Below, piece after piece: positions 7,035 through 15,592 of a stretch of 37,472 nucleotides of DNA. The stretch is from Acidimicrobiia bacterium (lineage in GTDB: Bacteria; Actinomycetota; Acidimicrobiia; IMCC26256; PALSA-610). Position numbers and translations under genes: made by a program. Every line of letters starts with the position of its first letter. The stretch's first letter is position 1. The stretch is from contig JADGOO010000237.1 of the NCBI GenBank assembly GCA_017882905.1, positions 1-37,472 on the forward strand, in the 5' to 3' direction. A model generated the notes under the pieces. The model made no database searches. It was not told where the DNA came from and worked only from the letters and a program-made list of their open reading frames with translations.

Positions 7035-8597
7035 ATGTCGAAGCCGCACCCGATCGAAGAGCGCATCGAGCAGCTCGCCAAGCTCAAGGAAGAGGCGCTC
7101 AGCGCAGGCTCCGCGGCCGCCGTCCAGCGCCAGCACGACCGCGGCAAGCTCACCGCCCGCGAGCGGATCGAGAAGCTCCTCGACCCCGACAGCTTCCACG
7201 AGCTCGACATGCTCGCCCGCCACCGCGCGTACGGGTTCGGCATCGAGAACAACCGGCCGCTCACCGACGGCGTGGTCACCGGCTGGGGCACGATCGACGG
7301 CCGCAAGGTCTTCCTGTTCGCCCAAGACTTCACGATCTTCGGTGGCGCGCTCGGCGAGGTGTTCGCCGAGAAGATCCACAAGGTGATGGATCTCGCCGCC
7401 AGTGTGGGCGCACCGTTCATCGGTCTGAACGACGGCGCCGGCGCCCGCATCCAAGAAGGCGTCGTCAGCCTCGCTAGCTACGGCGGGATCTTCTACCGGA
7501 ACGTGCAGGCGAGCGGCGTGGTCCCTCAGATCAGCGTGATCCTCGGACCCTGCGCGGGGGGCGCCGTCTACTCGCCCGCGATGACCGACTTCATCTTCAT
7601 GGTGAAGGACACGTCGTACATGTTCATCACCGGGCCCGACGTGGTGAAGGCCGCGACCGGCGAAGACGTGACGCAACAAGAGCTCGGCGGCGCTATCACG
7701 CACGCAACGAAATCGGGCGTGGCGAACTTCGTCGCCGACGACGAAGAGCAGTGCCTCGAGATGGTCCGCTACTTGATGTCGTTCCTACCGTCGAACAACC
7801 TCGAGGACCCGCCGTACTACGCGCCCACCGACGCACGCGACCGTTCGTGCGATGCGCTGGCCGACATCATGCCGGCGTCGGCGAACCAGGCCTACGACAT
7901 GAAGGCGGTCATCACCGACATCGTCGACGACGGCGACTTCTTCGAGGTGCACCCGCTCTGGGCCATGAACATCGTGTGTGGCTTCGCGCGTCTCGACGGC
8001 CATGTGGTCGGCATCGTGGGCAACCAGCCGAAGATGCTCGCCGGCGCGCTCGACATCGACGCGGCCGAGAAGGCCGGCCGGTTCGTGCGCACTTGCGACG
8101 CGTTCAACATCCCGCTGCTCACGTTCGTCGACGTACCGGGCTTCATCCCCGGCACCCATCAAGAGCACGGCGGCATCATCCGCCACGGCGCCAAGCTGCT
8201 GTACGCGTACTGCGAGGCCACGGTGCCGCGCGTGCAGGTGATCACGCGCAAGGGCTACGGCGGTGCGTACGTGGTGATGAACTCCAAGTCGATCGGCGCC
8301 GATCTCGCGTACGCGTGGCCGTCGGCCGAGATCGCGGTGATGGACGCGAACGGCGCGGCGAGCATCATCTTCCGGCGGGAGATCGAAGAAGCCGCCGACG
8401 CGGTGGCGCGCAAGGCCGAGCTGGTCGACGAGTACTCGGAGCGATTTGCCAACCCGTACGCCGCGGCCGAGCGCGGTTACGTCGACGACGTGATCGATCC
8501 CCGCGCCACCCGGCGGGTGTTGATCGACGCGTTCGAGGTGCTGCGCACGAAGAAGGAGAACCTCCCGGCGCGCAAGCATGGCAACGGCCCGCTCTGA
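7035..8597 (+). CDS. pccB: acyl-CoA (propionyl-CoA type) carboxylase, carboxyltransferase beta subunit
   Basis: This 520-aa protein is a biotin-dependent carboxyltransferase of the PccB/AccD5 group, transferring CO2 from biotin to acyl-CoA. Both oxyanion-hole regions are present: GPCAGGAVYSPAM in the N-terminal half and RKGYGGAYVVMNSK in the C-terminal half. The residue known to tune chain-length choice in actinobacterial enzymes (Asp in Streptomyces PccB, hydrophobic in acetyl/propionyl enzymes) is Val413 here, so substrate range may be broader than propionyl-CoA. The alpha (biotin carboxylase/carrier) subunit is not in the window. It overlaps the epsilon-like gene by one base. Confidence 0.94.
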   Translation: MSKPHPIEERIEQLAKLKEEALSAGSAAAVQRQHDRGKLTARERIEKLLDPDSFHELDMLARHRAYGFGIENNRPLTDGVVTGWGTIDGRKVFLFAQDFTIFGGALGEVFAEKIHKVMDLAASVGAPFIGLNDGAGARIQEGVVSLASYGGIFYRNVQASGVVPQISVILGPCAGGAVYSPAMTDFIFMVKDTSYMFITGPDVVKAATGEDVTQQELGGAITHATKSGVANFVADDEEQCLEMVRYLMSFLPSNNLEDPPYYAPTDARDRSCDALADIMPASANQAYDMKAVITDIVDDGDFFEVHPLWAMNIVCGFARLDGHVVGIVGNQPKMLAGALDIDAAEKAGRFVRTCDAFNIPLLTFVDVPGFIPGTHQEHGGIIRHGAKLLYAYCEATVPRVQVITRKGYGGAYVVMNSKSIGADLAYAWPSAEIAVMDANGAASIIFRREIEEAADAVARKAELVDEYSERFANPYAAAERGYVDDVIDPRATRRVLIDAFEVLRTKKENLPARKHGNGPL

Positions 8598-8836
8598 TGC
8601 GCGTGTCGCCGAATCCCTCCGACGAGGAAGCCGCCGCGATCGCCGCGGCGATCACCGCCGTGCTCGAAGCCGAGCGGTGCGCGGCGCACGCCGCGGCGCT
8701 GTCGGCGGCCGCGGCACAGCGCGACGACACCTTGCACGTGTGGGTGGAGGCGTCGCGGCGCAGTGCGCAGCGCGCCGGTCTCGCCCGTGGTCCCTGGCGG
8801 CTGTCGGGCCGGCTCTCGCGGCGTTCCCGGGCGTGA
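8597..8836 (+). CDS. acyl-CoA carboxylase epsilon-like subunit
   Basis: This 79-aa protein starts inside the pccB stop (TGATG). Its length, Ala/Glu-rich helix (DEEAAAIAAAITAVLEAE), and basic tail ending RGPWRLSGRLSRRSRA fit the small epsilon subunits that bind actinobacterial acyl-CoA carboxylase complexes and stabilise the alpha-beta assembly. Similarity within this family is low, so the call depends on context, size and the Trp/Arg-rich tail. No ribosome binding site separates it from pccB, consistent with coupled translation. Confidence 0.72.
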   Translation: MRVSPNPSDEEAAAIAAAITAVLEAERCAAHAAALSAAAAQRDDTLHVWVEASRRSAQRAGLARGPWRLSGRLSRRSRA

Positions 8837-8881
8837 TCGCCGTGCTCACCGCGGTGGCGCGCGACCGGTGAGCCGAGCGCC

Positions 8882-9991
8882 ATGACCACGGTGCACGACG
8901 CCGAGCTGTTCACCGTCGGCGTCGACGACATCGTCGCGACGTTCCGGACCGACGGAGTGCACGAGGTCAGCACGCATGTCGGCGGCCGCACCGTCGTCAC
9001 CGAGGGCGAGCGTCATCTCGTCGCCGTGGGCGGGCTCGAGCCGAGCCGAGCGATCGAGCTCGCCGTCGACGGCGCGCCCGCCACCGAGCTGCTGCCCGCG
9101 TCGTTCGCCACGCTCGTTGCGCCCGCGGGCAGGAAGCTCGCCACCTTCGCGACGGTGAACGACGTGCACTTCGGCGAGACAGTGTGCGGGCAGCTCGGCA
9201 CCCCCGAGGAGCTCGGACCGGTGTTCCATGCCGACGAGGGCGCCGAGCCGTACCCGGAGGTGATGAACCGGGCCGTGATCGCCGACATCGCGGCGATCGA
9301 TCCCGACGTGGTGCTCGTGAAGGGCGATCTCACCGATGCCGGCACCGAAGAGGAGTACGGCGCGTTCCTGCGTGCGTACGGCCGCTTCGGCGCCCGGCTG
9401 CACCATGTGCGCGGCAATCACGACGCCATGACGAGCGACACCGTCGCGGCACACGCGCCCTTCGCGATCGAGCTGGCCGGCGTGACGTTGGCCGTGCTCG
9501 ACACGGTCGTGCCCGGGAGCGACAAAGGACGCGTCAGCGCCCTGCAGATCGAATGGCTCGACTCGCTCGCCGCCGCGACCACCGTCCCCGTGCTCGTGTT
9601 CGGTCATCACCACCCGTGGGATCCCGCGAGCGACGACCGCAACCCGAGCTACTTCGGCATCAATCCCGACGACAGCGAAGCGCTGTGTGGCGTGATCGCT
9701 CGCCGCGCCGCGATCGCGGGTTACTTCGCCGGCCACACCCATCGCACCCGCCTGCGTCGCTTCGCGGCCGCGCGTCACGTGCCCATCGTGGAGATCGCCT
9801 GCGTGAAGGACTATCCGGGCGCCTGGGCGCGCTACGACGTGTACGAGGGCGGATACGTGCAGACCGTGCGGCGGGCGACTGCACCCGACGCGCTCGAGTG
9901 GACCGAGCAGACGCGCAACATGTTCGCCGGCCTGTACGCCGACTACGCCCGCGGCAGCCTCGGCGATCGCTGCTTCGCCGAGCCCTTTTGA
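8882..9991 (+). CDS. calcineurin-like metallophosphoesterase
   Basis: The 369-aa protein carries the full metallophosphoesterase motif series: NDVHFG (93-98), GDLTD (148-152), GNHD (178-181), GHHHPW and GHTHRTR. These bind a di-metal centre that hydrolyses phosphoesters. An N-terminal region of about 85 residues is beta-rich and precedes the catalytic core; it may be a substrate or regulatory domain. No signal peptide is visible. It follows the epsilon subunit by 45 nt, without its own clear promoter or ribosome binding site, so it may be the last gene of the carboxylase operon. The substrate is unknown. Confidence 0.88.
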   Translation: MTTVHDAELFTVGVDDIVATFRTDGVHEVSTHVGGRTVVTEGERHLVAVGGLEPSRAIELAVDGAPATELLPASFATLVAPAGRKLATFATVNDVHFGETVCGQLGTPEELGPVFHADEGAEPYPEVMNRAVIADIAAIDPDVVLVKGDLTDAGTEEEYGAFLRAYGRFGARLHHVRGNHDAMTSDTVAAHAPFAIELAGVTLAVLDTVVPGSDKGRVSALQIEWLDSLAAATTVPVLVFGHHHPWDPASDDRNPSYFGINPDDSEALCGVIARRAAIAGYFAGHTHRTRLRRFAAARHVPIVEIACVKDYPGAWARYDVYEGGYVQTVRRATAPDALEWTEQTRNMFAGLYADYARGSLGDRCFAEPF

Positions 9992-10011
9992 CGCCGTACG
10001 GGGCCTCCTGA

Positions 10012-10034
10012 CCAGAACCTGGCCGCCGGTTCGG
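10012..10034 (+). terminator. weak hairpin after the metallophosphoesterase gene
   Basis: GAACC at 10015-10019 pairs with GGTTC at 10028-10032, with partial GGC/GCC pairing inside. The stem is short and has no T-run, so it is a weak terminator candidate. The remaining bases up to 10185 hold only the promoter and leader of the next gene. Confidence 0.3.
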
Positions 10035-10112
10035 AACGTTTGCGCTCCGCCCGGTGATCGTGTTCCTCGCGCGTTGTGCGTCCGTCCCTTTCCTCGCGGC
10101 GGCGAGGTTGGT

Positions 10113-10118
10113 TACGCT
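10113..10118 (+). promoter_or_regulatory. -10 box TACGCT of the 649-aa secreted protein gene
   Basis: TACGCT would start transcription near 10125 and give a leader of about 60 nt. The leader contains a GGAATCGA direct repeat (10146-10153 and 10163-10170) flanking a CCCC-CTC-GGGG mini-hairpin (10154-10164), then the ribosome binding site. The same TACGCT hexamer precedes the sedolisin gene at 13513-13518. Confidence 0.42.
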
Positions 10119-10185
10119 CCGTGGTCGTGGGGTTTTGGGGGACGAGGAATCGACCCCCTCGGGGAATCGAAATGAGGGAGACAGC

Positions 10186-12135
10186 GTGATCGCATCACGG
10201 ACCATCCGGCGCGCGGCTGCAGGGCTGGCCGCCGGCGGAATGCTCGGTGCCATCGTCATCGCCGCACCCGGCGCGACGACGCTCGCCAATGCGTCGAGCT
10301 CGCGAACGGCAACGGTCAGTACCAGTGTGAGTGCACCCGTCGCTGTGCGCTCGCTGCAGGTGAAGGGCGCGCTGGCCACCTTCCCGCGCGTCGCCTCCGG
10401 CTCGACGGCCATCGGCCATCTCGACCCGGCGAGCGTGAGTGAAGACGGGCTCTACCACCGCCGTCTCTCTCCCGGTGGTGGTGCGCACCCGCTGCCGGTG
10501 GAGCCGTCAGTGTCGAGCACGCCCATCACGGGTGCCACGCGGATCGGAGCGTCGCGTACGGGTCTCAACGCGTACCAGGAGCGCGCCGCCAACAACGGCA
10601 ACCAGTTCACGTTCGTTCCGCCCGACCAGGGCCTGTGTGCCGGCAATGGCTTCGTGCTCGAGAGCGTGAACGACGCGCTGCGCGTGTACGACTCGTCGAT
10701 GCGGCCGCTCACCGGCGTGACCGACACGAACACGTTCTACGGCTACCCGCCCGTCATCAACCGCACCACGGGTGTGTTCGGCCCCGAGCCGACCGACCCG
10801 AGCTGCTACTACGACGGTGAGCACCACCGCTTCGTGCAGGTCGTGCTCACCCTCGACGTCGACCCCAGCACGGGCAACCTGCTCGGCTCGAACCACCTCG
10901 ACGTCGCCGTGTCGAAGACCGCCGACCCGACGAAGTCGTGGACGCTGTACTCGCTGGCTGCCCAGGACGACGGCACGCAGGGGACGCCGAAGCACAAGAG
11001 CTGCCCGTGCATCGGCGACTACCCGCACATCGGCGCCGACGCCAACGGCATTTACATCACCACGAACGAGTATCCGTTCAGCAGCGACCCCGGTGTGTTC
11101 GGCAACAACTTCAACGGCGCGCAGATCTACGCGCTTCCGAAGGCCGCGCTCACCAGTGGCGCGAGCAGTGTCCCGGTGCTCCACTTCCAGAACCTCGTTG
11201 CCGGCGGAACTCCGGGCTTCACGGTGTGGCCGTCGCAGGCGGCATCGGGCCGGTACGCCACCGCGAACAACGGTACGGAGTACTTCGCCCAGACCACCGC
11301 GGCCGAAGAGGCGCTCGGTACCGGTACCTCGACGCACCTGCTCGTGTGGAAGCTCACGAACACGGCGTCGCTGAACACGGCGCACCCGGCGCCGGCGCTG
11401 AGTGCGCAGTTCGTGAACAGCGAGCAATACACCTCGCCGCCGCCGAGTAACCAGAAGGCCGGTTCGGCCCCGCTCGGTGAGTGCCTGCAGGTGGCTCGTT
11501 GTGGCAACGACGTGCTCGGGCTCTCCGACCCGGCCACTGCCATCCCCGGCAACATCGACAGCCTCGACGGTCGCATGCAGCAGACCTGGTACGACGGCGG
11601 CAGGCTGTGGACCGCCTTCGGTACCGGCATGAGCGTCGGCGGCACCACCCGCACCGGCGCCGCGTATGTGGTGCTCAACGTAGGCACCTCGGGTGCCTCG
11701 GTGGCCACGCAGGGCTACGTCGGCAATGCGCAGAACAACCTGCTCATGCCGGCGGTTGCCGTGCTGCCCGGCGGCAAGGGCGTGCTGTCGCTCAGTGCAA
11801 CTGGTGACACGCTCGACCCGAGCTCGGCGTTCATCCGCATCGACGCCACGGGTGTGCACGGACCGGTGAACCGCATCGCCGCCGGTGGTGCGCCGCTCGA
11901 CGACTTCTGCGAGTACAACGCCTTCGACTGTGCCGCGAACGGGAGTCCGCCGCTTGCACGACCGCGGTTCGGCGACTACGGCGCGGTGGTGCCTATGGGC
12001 GGTGTGCTCGTGGTGGCCAACGAGTACGTGGCGAGCAGCTGCACGCTCAACACGTGGTTGGCCGACGGCACGTGCGGCGAGACCCGCGCTCCGCTCGCCA
12101 ACTGGGCGACGCGGCTCACCGCAGTGACGCCGTAG
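10186..12135 (+). CDS. large secreted protein of unknown function
   Basis: This 649-aa protein has a signal peptide (basic RTIRRAA, hydrophobic core to about residue 30, cleavage near ANA). I do not recognise a characterised domain. The mature part is Gly/Thr/Asn-rich and beta-structured, with blade-like segments such as GNGFVLESVNDALRVYD, DADGIYITTNEY-type stretches (ANGIYITTNEYPF) and GGVLVVANEYV, suggesting a propeller-like fold. Cys pairs (CPC; CLQVARC; CEYNAFDC; CTLN...CG) suggest disulfides. The GTG at 10186 is set by AGGGAG just upstream. It ends before a strong bidirectional hairpin. Confidence 0.8.
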   Translation: MIASRTIRRAAAGLAAGGMLGAIVIAAPGATTLANASSSRTATVSTSVSAPVAVRSLQVKGALATFPRVASGSTAIGHLDPASVSEDGLYHRRLSPGGGAHPLPVEPSVSSTPITGATRIGASRTGLNAYQERAANNGNQFTFVPPDQGLCAGNGFVLESVNDALRVYDSSMRPLTGVTDTNTFYGYPPVINRTTGVFGPEPTDPSCYYDGEHHRFVQVVLTLDVDPSTGNLLGSNHLDVAVSKTADPTKSWTLYSLAAQDDGTQGTPKHKSCPCIGDYPHIGADANGIYITTNEYPFSSDPGVFGNNFNGAQIYALPKAALTSGASSVPVLHFQNLVAGGTPGFTVWPSQAASGRYATANNGTEYFAQTTAAEEALGTGTSTHLLVWKLTNTASLNTAHPAPALSAQFVNSEQYTSPPPSNQKAGSAPLGECLQVARCGNDVLGLSDPATAIPGNIDSLDGRMQQTWYDGGRLWTAFGTGMSVGGTTRTGAAYVVLNVGTSGASVATQGYVGNAQNNLLMPAVAVLPGGKGVLSLSATGDTLDPSSAFIRIDATGVHGPVNRIAAGGAPLDDFCEYNAFDCAANGSPPLARPRFGDYGAVVPMGGVLVVANEYVASSCTLNTWLADGTCGETRAPLANWATRLTAVTP

Positions 12136-12157
12136 CGAGTCGGTATCGATGTTCGTG

Positions 12158-12187
12158 CGAGGGGCGGCCCGATCGGGCCGCCCCTCG
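12158..12187. terminator. strong bidirectional terminator hairpin between convergent genes
   Basis: Positions 12158-12187 form a perfect 30-nt palindrome (arms CGAGGGGCGGCCCGA and its complement), folding into a stem of about 13 bp with a GATC loop. It lies between the convergent stops of the 649-aa secreted protein gene and the metallopeptidase gene, so it can serve both strands. There is no long T-run, only TTCGTTC, as usual in GC-rich actinobacteria. Confidence 0.8.
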
Positions 12188-12226
12188 TTCGTTCACGGCG
12201 CGAGTCATCGAACGCGCGCCGCGTGC

Positions 12227-13270
12227 TCAATGTTGGTTGGTCGCCGAGCTGTAGTAGACGACGCAGCCGCCGAGGCCGTGATTCGCGTTGTTGCTCCACA
12301 GCGACTGCACCGGGAACGTTCCGGTGGAGAACGCGACGTCGATGGTTGCTCCGGCGCCCGATCGGATCCATGCGCACTTGTCGCCGTTCTCGGCGCCGCT
12401 CGCGTCGGTCCAGCCGGACGGCGGCACCGGATCGGTGACCGCTTCGCCGTACTCGTGACCGGCCACGATCGTGACACCGTCGAGCGCGCCCGCCCGACCG
12501 GAATGCACGAAGCCCGCCCCGCAGCCGGCTCCCGCGTTGGGGATGTACGGCAGCGCCACGAACGCGACATCACCGATGATCGTGTTCGTGTACGCGTCGT
12601 GATATGCGCAGTACTGAGTGCCGAAGCCCACGGGCACGATGCCAGTTGGTGTGACGATCATGTACTGCGCCGATGCGTTCGCCGCGGGCGTCTGGTTGGC
12701 GAAGTGCTTGGCGGCCCGACCGGCCGCGGCCCGGAACGACGACGTGCCCGGGTTCGCGGGCGCGTTGTACGTGGTGTCGTACCACACGCCGGCTAGCGGG
12801 GATCCGGCTGCGTGGGTGACGTGATGACCGGCGGTGCCGCACTGCGTGGTGCCGACGGCGACGCCGTCGCAGTACTGCGTGGTCGACGTGCTCCAGCGCT
12901 CGGCGCCGCCGAGCCCGCGCAGGAAGTGCTGGAGCACCGGGGCGACGCCCGCGGGGTCGTTGGCGAAGAGCAGGTCGCCGTTGGTGACGTGCGATGCTCC
13001 CCATTGCTTGCCGTAGAACACGAGGTACACGCGGGGCGCGGTCTCGACGCCGTGACCGAGGTGGCCACCGCGGTACACGAGGTTCGCCGCGGCCGCGTGC
13101 ACAGTGGTTGTGGAGTTCGGACCGTTGGGGCGCACGCGCATCACGCGTGCGGTTGCGCTGAGCTGTTGGTCGGGTCGATTGGGTCGGTGCGGGCTCGTTG
13201 CGTGCGCCGGCGATGCGAGGCCAACGGTTGTGGCCGCGCACGCGCCGAGCACGAGAAGACGACGGAACAT
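12227..13270 (-). CDS. secreted putative metallopeptidase with HExxE motif
   Basis: The 347-aa protein has a clear signal peptide ending AHA (about residues 1-24). The C-terminal half contains AGHEYGEAVTDP (271-281; His272, Glu273, Glu276) followed by GWTDASGAENGDKC (286-299). This HExxE...TD...GDxC pattern is seen in a group of secreted bacterial proteins and resembles the plant EXORDIUM family; metal-dependent proteolysis is plausible but not proven. Four Cys in the core suggest disulfides. The ATG at 13270 has an AAAGGA site about 11 nt upstream, and a TAGTGT -10 box at 13386-13381 could drive it. Confidence 0.72.
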   Translation of the reverse strand: MFRRLLVLGACAATTVGLASPAHATSPHRPNRPDQQLSATARVMRVRPNGPNSTTTVHAAAANLVYRGGHLGHGVETAPRVYLVFYGKQWGASHVTNGDLLFANDPAGVAPVLQHFLRGLGGAERWSTSTTQYCDGVAVGTTQCGTAGHHVTHAAGSPLAGVWYDTTYNAPANPGTSSFRAAAGRAAKHFANQTPAANASAQYMIVTPTGIVPVGFGTQYCAYHDAYTNTIIGDVAFVALPYIPNAGAGCGAGFVHSGRAGALDGVTIVAGHEYGEAVTDPVPPSGWTDASGAENGDKCAWIRSGAGATIDVAFSTGTFPVQSLWSNNANHGLGGCVVYYSSATNQH

Positions 13271-13380
13271 GGAATGGGTCCTTTCTCAGGACTGACGGGA
13301 GATGGCTCACGACGAGCCGTCTCGAAACCGCACCCGTTCCCGCCGGGTCCCGAAAGGACCGCCGGCGCTCCGACGAGCGG

Positions 13381-13386
13381 ACACTA
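13381..13386 (-). promoter_or_regulatory. -10 box TAGTGT of the metallopeptidase gene
   Basis: TAGTGT on the minus strand would give a leader of about 105 nt before the ATG at 13270. The intergenic stretch 13271-13566 otherwise holds the sedolisin promoter and leader; no small gene is apparent. Confidence 0.35.
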
Positions 13387-13512
13387 GGCGGTTGCGTGCT
13401 CGCGACCAAGGCCAGCGCGCCGCGCGCGTGCGGGGCTGAGTGGCCTCACGACCGGAATGTTCGCGGCTGTGTCGTCGGGCTCGTTCCCTGTGGTTCGCGA
13501 TGGAGCGTCTCG

Positions 13513-13546
13513 TACGCTTCGCTGCGGCGCGACCGGCTTCGGTCGC
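13513..13546 (+). promoter_or_regulatory. promoter and 5' leader hairpin of the sedolisin gene
   Basis: A TACGCT -10 box (13513-13518) would start transcription near 13525. The short leader then folds GCGACCG (13529-13535) with CGGTCGC (13540-13546) around a GCTT loop. The hairpin ends about 10 nt before the GGGGAGGA ribosome binding site, so it could modulate translation or stabilise the mRNA 5' end. Confidence 0.42.
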
Positions 13547-13566
13547 GACAGCTTCGGGGAGGAAGC

Positions 13567-15525
13567 ATGCGTCGTGTCGCTGCGATCGCGGCCGCTGCCG
13601 TGGTGAGTGTGGGGATGGCCGGGGGGATGGCCGGCCCGGGGGCGTCCGGTGCGAGTGCCGGGCCCCGTGTCGACGTGATCAATGCCGTGCCGGCGTGGGC
13701 CGTGCATGGTGCGCGGCGCGGCGATGCCGCGCCGAGCCGCACCGTGAGCCTGCGCGTCTACCTCAGCATGCGCAACGCCGGTGCGGCGGCCGCGCAGGTG
13801 CAGGCGCTCAACGATCCCAAGAGCCCGTCGTTCCACCATTACCTGAGCGCCGCGCAGTTCCGCGCGAGCTACGCGCCGTCGAACGCGTCGGTCGCCGCCG
13901 TCTCCGCGTGGTTGCGGAGCGCGGGGCTGCGCGTCGCCTATGTGCCGCAGAACCACTACTACGTGTCGGCAACCGGCGACGTTGCCGCGGCCGAGCGCGC
14001 GTTCGCAGTGCGCCTCGGCGAGTACGCCGCGCACGGCAAGGTGCTGCGCGCCCCCGACGCCGCGCCGAGCACGCCGTCGTCGCTCGCCGGCACCGTGATC
14101 GCCGTGGTCGGCCTCGACGAGAGCGCGCAGCTCTTGCACCCGAACACGGTCGTCGACAGCAACTCACCGTCGGCACCCCCCACGCCGGGCTTCCGCAACG
14201 CAGCGCCCTGCTCGGCCTACTGGAACCAGACACAGGCGACCGACCTTCCCGCGCTCGCTGGTCACCCGAACCCGTTGCCGTGGGCGCCGTGCGGTTACAC
14301 GCCGACGCAGCTGCGCTCCGCGTATGGCGTCGCCGGCGCGGTCGCGGGTGGGCTCGACGGCCGCGGTGTGACCGTGGGCGTGGTCGACGCGTTCGCGTCG
14401 CCCACGATCCGCGCCGATGTGCAGCAGTACGCCGCCGCGCACGACGCCGCGCATCCGTGGACTGCCGGGCAGTACAGCGAGCAGGTTCCCCCGGGCATCT
14501 TCCATGTCGGCGCCGACAACCCGTGCGATCCGCAGGGCTGGTACGGCGAGCAGACGCTCGATGTGGAAGCCGTGCACGCGATGGCGCCCGCCGCCGACGT
14601 GATCTACGCAGGCGGCAAGTCGTGCGACGACCCCGCGATCGACGCGGCGCTCAACCACCTCGTCGACGGCAACCGCGTCGATCTCGTGACCAACTCGTAT
14701 GGCGACGTCGGTGAGGGCGTGAGCCCCGACGCGATCCGGGCGTTCGATCAGATCGCCACCCAGGCGGCCGTCCAAGGCATCACGCTCACCTTCTCGTCGG
14801 GCGACGATGGCGACGAGACCGACAACCTGCCGCAGCCCTCTGCCGACTTCTCGGCCAGCTCGCCGCTCGTCACCGCCGTCGGCGGCACGAGCACCGGCAT
14901 CGACGCCAACGGTCACGACGTGCTCGAGCGTGGCTGGATCACCGAGGTCTACGGACTGAACGCGAGCGGCACGCACTGGGAGGACGGCGGCTTCCTGTAC
15001 GGCTCCGGTGGTGGCACGAGTCGGATCTATGCCGAACCCGCATACCAGCGCGGTGTGGTGCCCGACGCGCTGGCCAAGCGCAACGGACCGCGGGGTCGCG
15101 TCGTGCCCGATCTCGCGATGCTCGGCGACCCGAACACCGGCATGCTCGTCGGCCAGACCCAGACCTTCTACGAAGGTGTGTCGTACGGCGAGTACCGCAT
15201 CGGAGGCACGAGCTTGTCGTCTCCGCTGTTCGCGGGCTTCCTCGCGCTCGGCGCGCAGCATGCGAACAGCCGCTTCGGCGTGGTCAACGACCTCGCGTAC
15301 AGCATGCCGGCGAGCGCGTTCCGCGACGTGACGCCCGGGCCGAAGATCGGCGTGGTGCGCCGCAACTTCAACAACGGCCAGAACGCCAACGACGGCTACA
15401 GCACGCCCACGATCCGCGACTTCGACAACGAGTCGACGCAATCGATCCACACGGCGCTGGGCTACGACGACGTGACCGGCCGCGGTGTGCCGAACGGCAT
15501 GGCGTTCATCGACGCGCTGGGCTGA
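13567..15525 (+). CDS. secreted S53 family (sedolisin/kumamolisin-like) serine-carboxyl peptidase
   Basis: This 652-aa protein has a signal peptide (MRRVAAIAAAAVVSVGMAG), an N-terminal pro-domain (about 35-190; typical PKSPSFHHYLSAAQF at 84-98) and a peptidase domain from about 245. The S53 catalytic residues are visible: Glu328 and Asp332 in GEQTLDVE, the oxyanion Asp413 in SSGDDG, and Ser549 in GGTSLSSP. The C-terminal calcium-site region is marked by FRDVTPG and the end GYDDVTGRGVPNG. Such enzymes are self-processing endopeptidases, usually active at low pH. The ATG at 13567 has a strong GGAGGA site. Confidence 0.93.
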   Translation: MRRVAAIAAAAVVSVGMAGGMAGPGASGASAGPRVDVINAVPAWAVHGARRGDAAPSRTVSLRVYLSMRNAGAAAAQVQALNDPKSPSFHHYLSAAQFRASYAPSNASVAAVSAWLRSAGLRVAYVPQNHYYVSATGDVAAAERAFAVRLGEYAAHGKVLRAPDAAPSTPSSLAGTVIAVVGLDESAQLLHPNTVVDSNSPSAPPTPGFRNAAPCSAYWNQTQATDLPALAGHPNPLPWAPCGYTPTQLRSAYGVAGAVAGGLDGRGVTVGVVDAFASPTIRADVQQYAAAHDAAHPWTAGQYSEQVPPGIFHVGADNPCDPQGWYGEQTLDVEAVHAMAPAADVIYAGGKSCDDPAIDAALNHLVDGNRVDLVTNSYGDVGEGVSPDAIRAFDQIATQAAVQGITLTFSSGDDGDETDNLPQPSADFSASSPLVTAVGGTSTGIDANGHDVLERGWITEVYGLNASGTHWEDGGFLYGSGGGTSRIYAEPAYQRGVVPDALAKRNGPRGRVVPDLAMLGDPNTGMLVGQTQTFYEGVSYGEYRIGGTSLSSPLFAGFLALGAQHANSRFGVVNDLAYSMPASAFRDVTPGPKIGVVRRNFNNGQNANDGYSTPTIRDFDNESTQSIHTALGYDDVTGRGVPNGMAFIDALG

Positions 15526-15551
15526 CGCGAACTGGGTGTGGCGCACTCCTC

Positions 15552-15577
15552 GGGGCGGCTCCTTCGTGAGCCGCCCC
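15552..15577 (+). terminator. terminator hairpin after the sedolisin gene, abutting the next promoter
   Basis: GGGGCGGCTC (15552-15561) pairs with GAGCCGCCCC (15568-15577) around a CTTCGT loop, 26 nt after the sedolisin stop. The next base begins the TAACCT -10 box of the CoA-transferase gene, so the terminator DNA must also serve as that promoter's -35 region. Confidence 0.75.
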
Positions 15578-15583
15578 TAACCT
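15578..15583 (+). promoter_or_regulatory. leaderless -10 box TAACCT of the CoA-transferase gene
   Basis: TAACCT is followed by 9 nt (TTGGCGATC) and the ATG at 15593, with no ribosome binding site. An in-frame TTG at 15584 is too close to the -10 box to be transcribed, which favours the ATG. Confidence 0.5.
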
Positions 15584-15592
15584 TTGGCGATC

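Noticed and set aside
10507-11859. 450-codon minus-strand open frame opposite the large secreted protein
   Set aside because: Its translation is rich in Arg/Val/His/Glu with no recognisable domain, as expected for the complement of a GC-rich gene; the plus strand has signal peptide and ribosome binding site.
14164-15546. 460-codon minus-strand open frame opposite the sedolisin gene
   Set aside because: It is a mirror of a clear S53 peptidase with all catalytic residues; its own sequence is compositionally biased noise.
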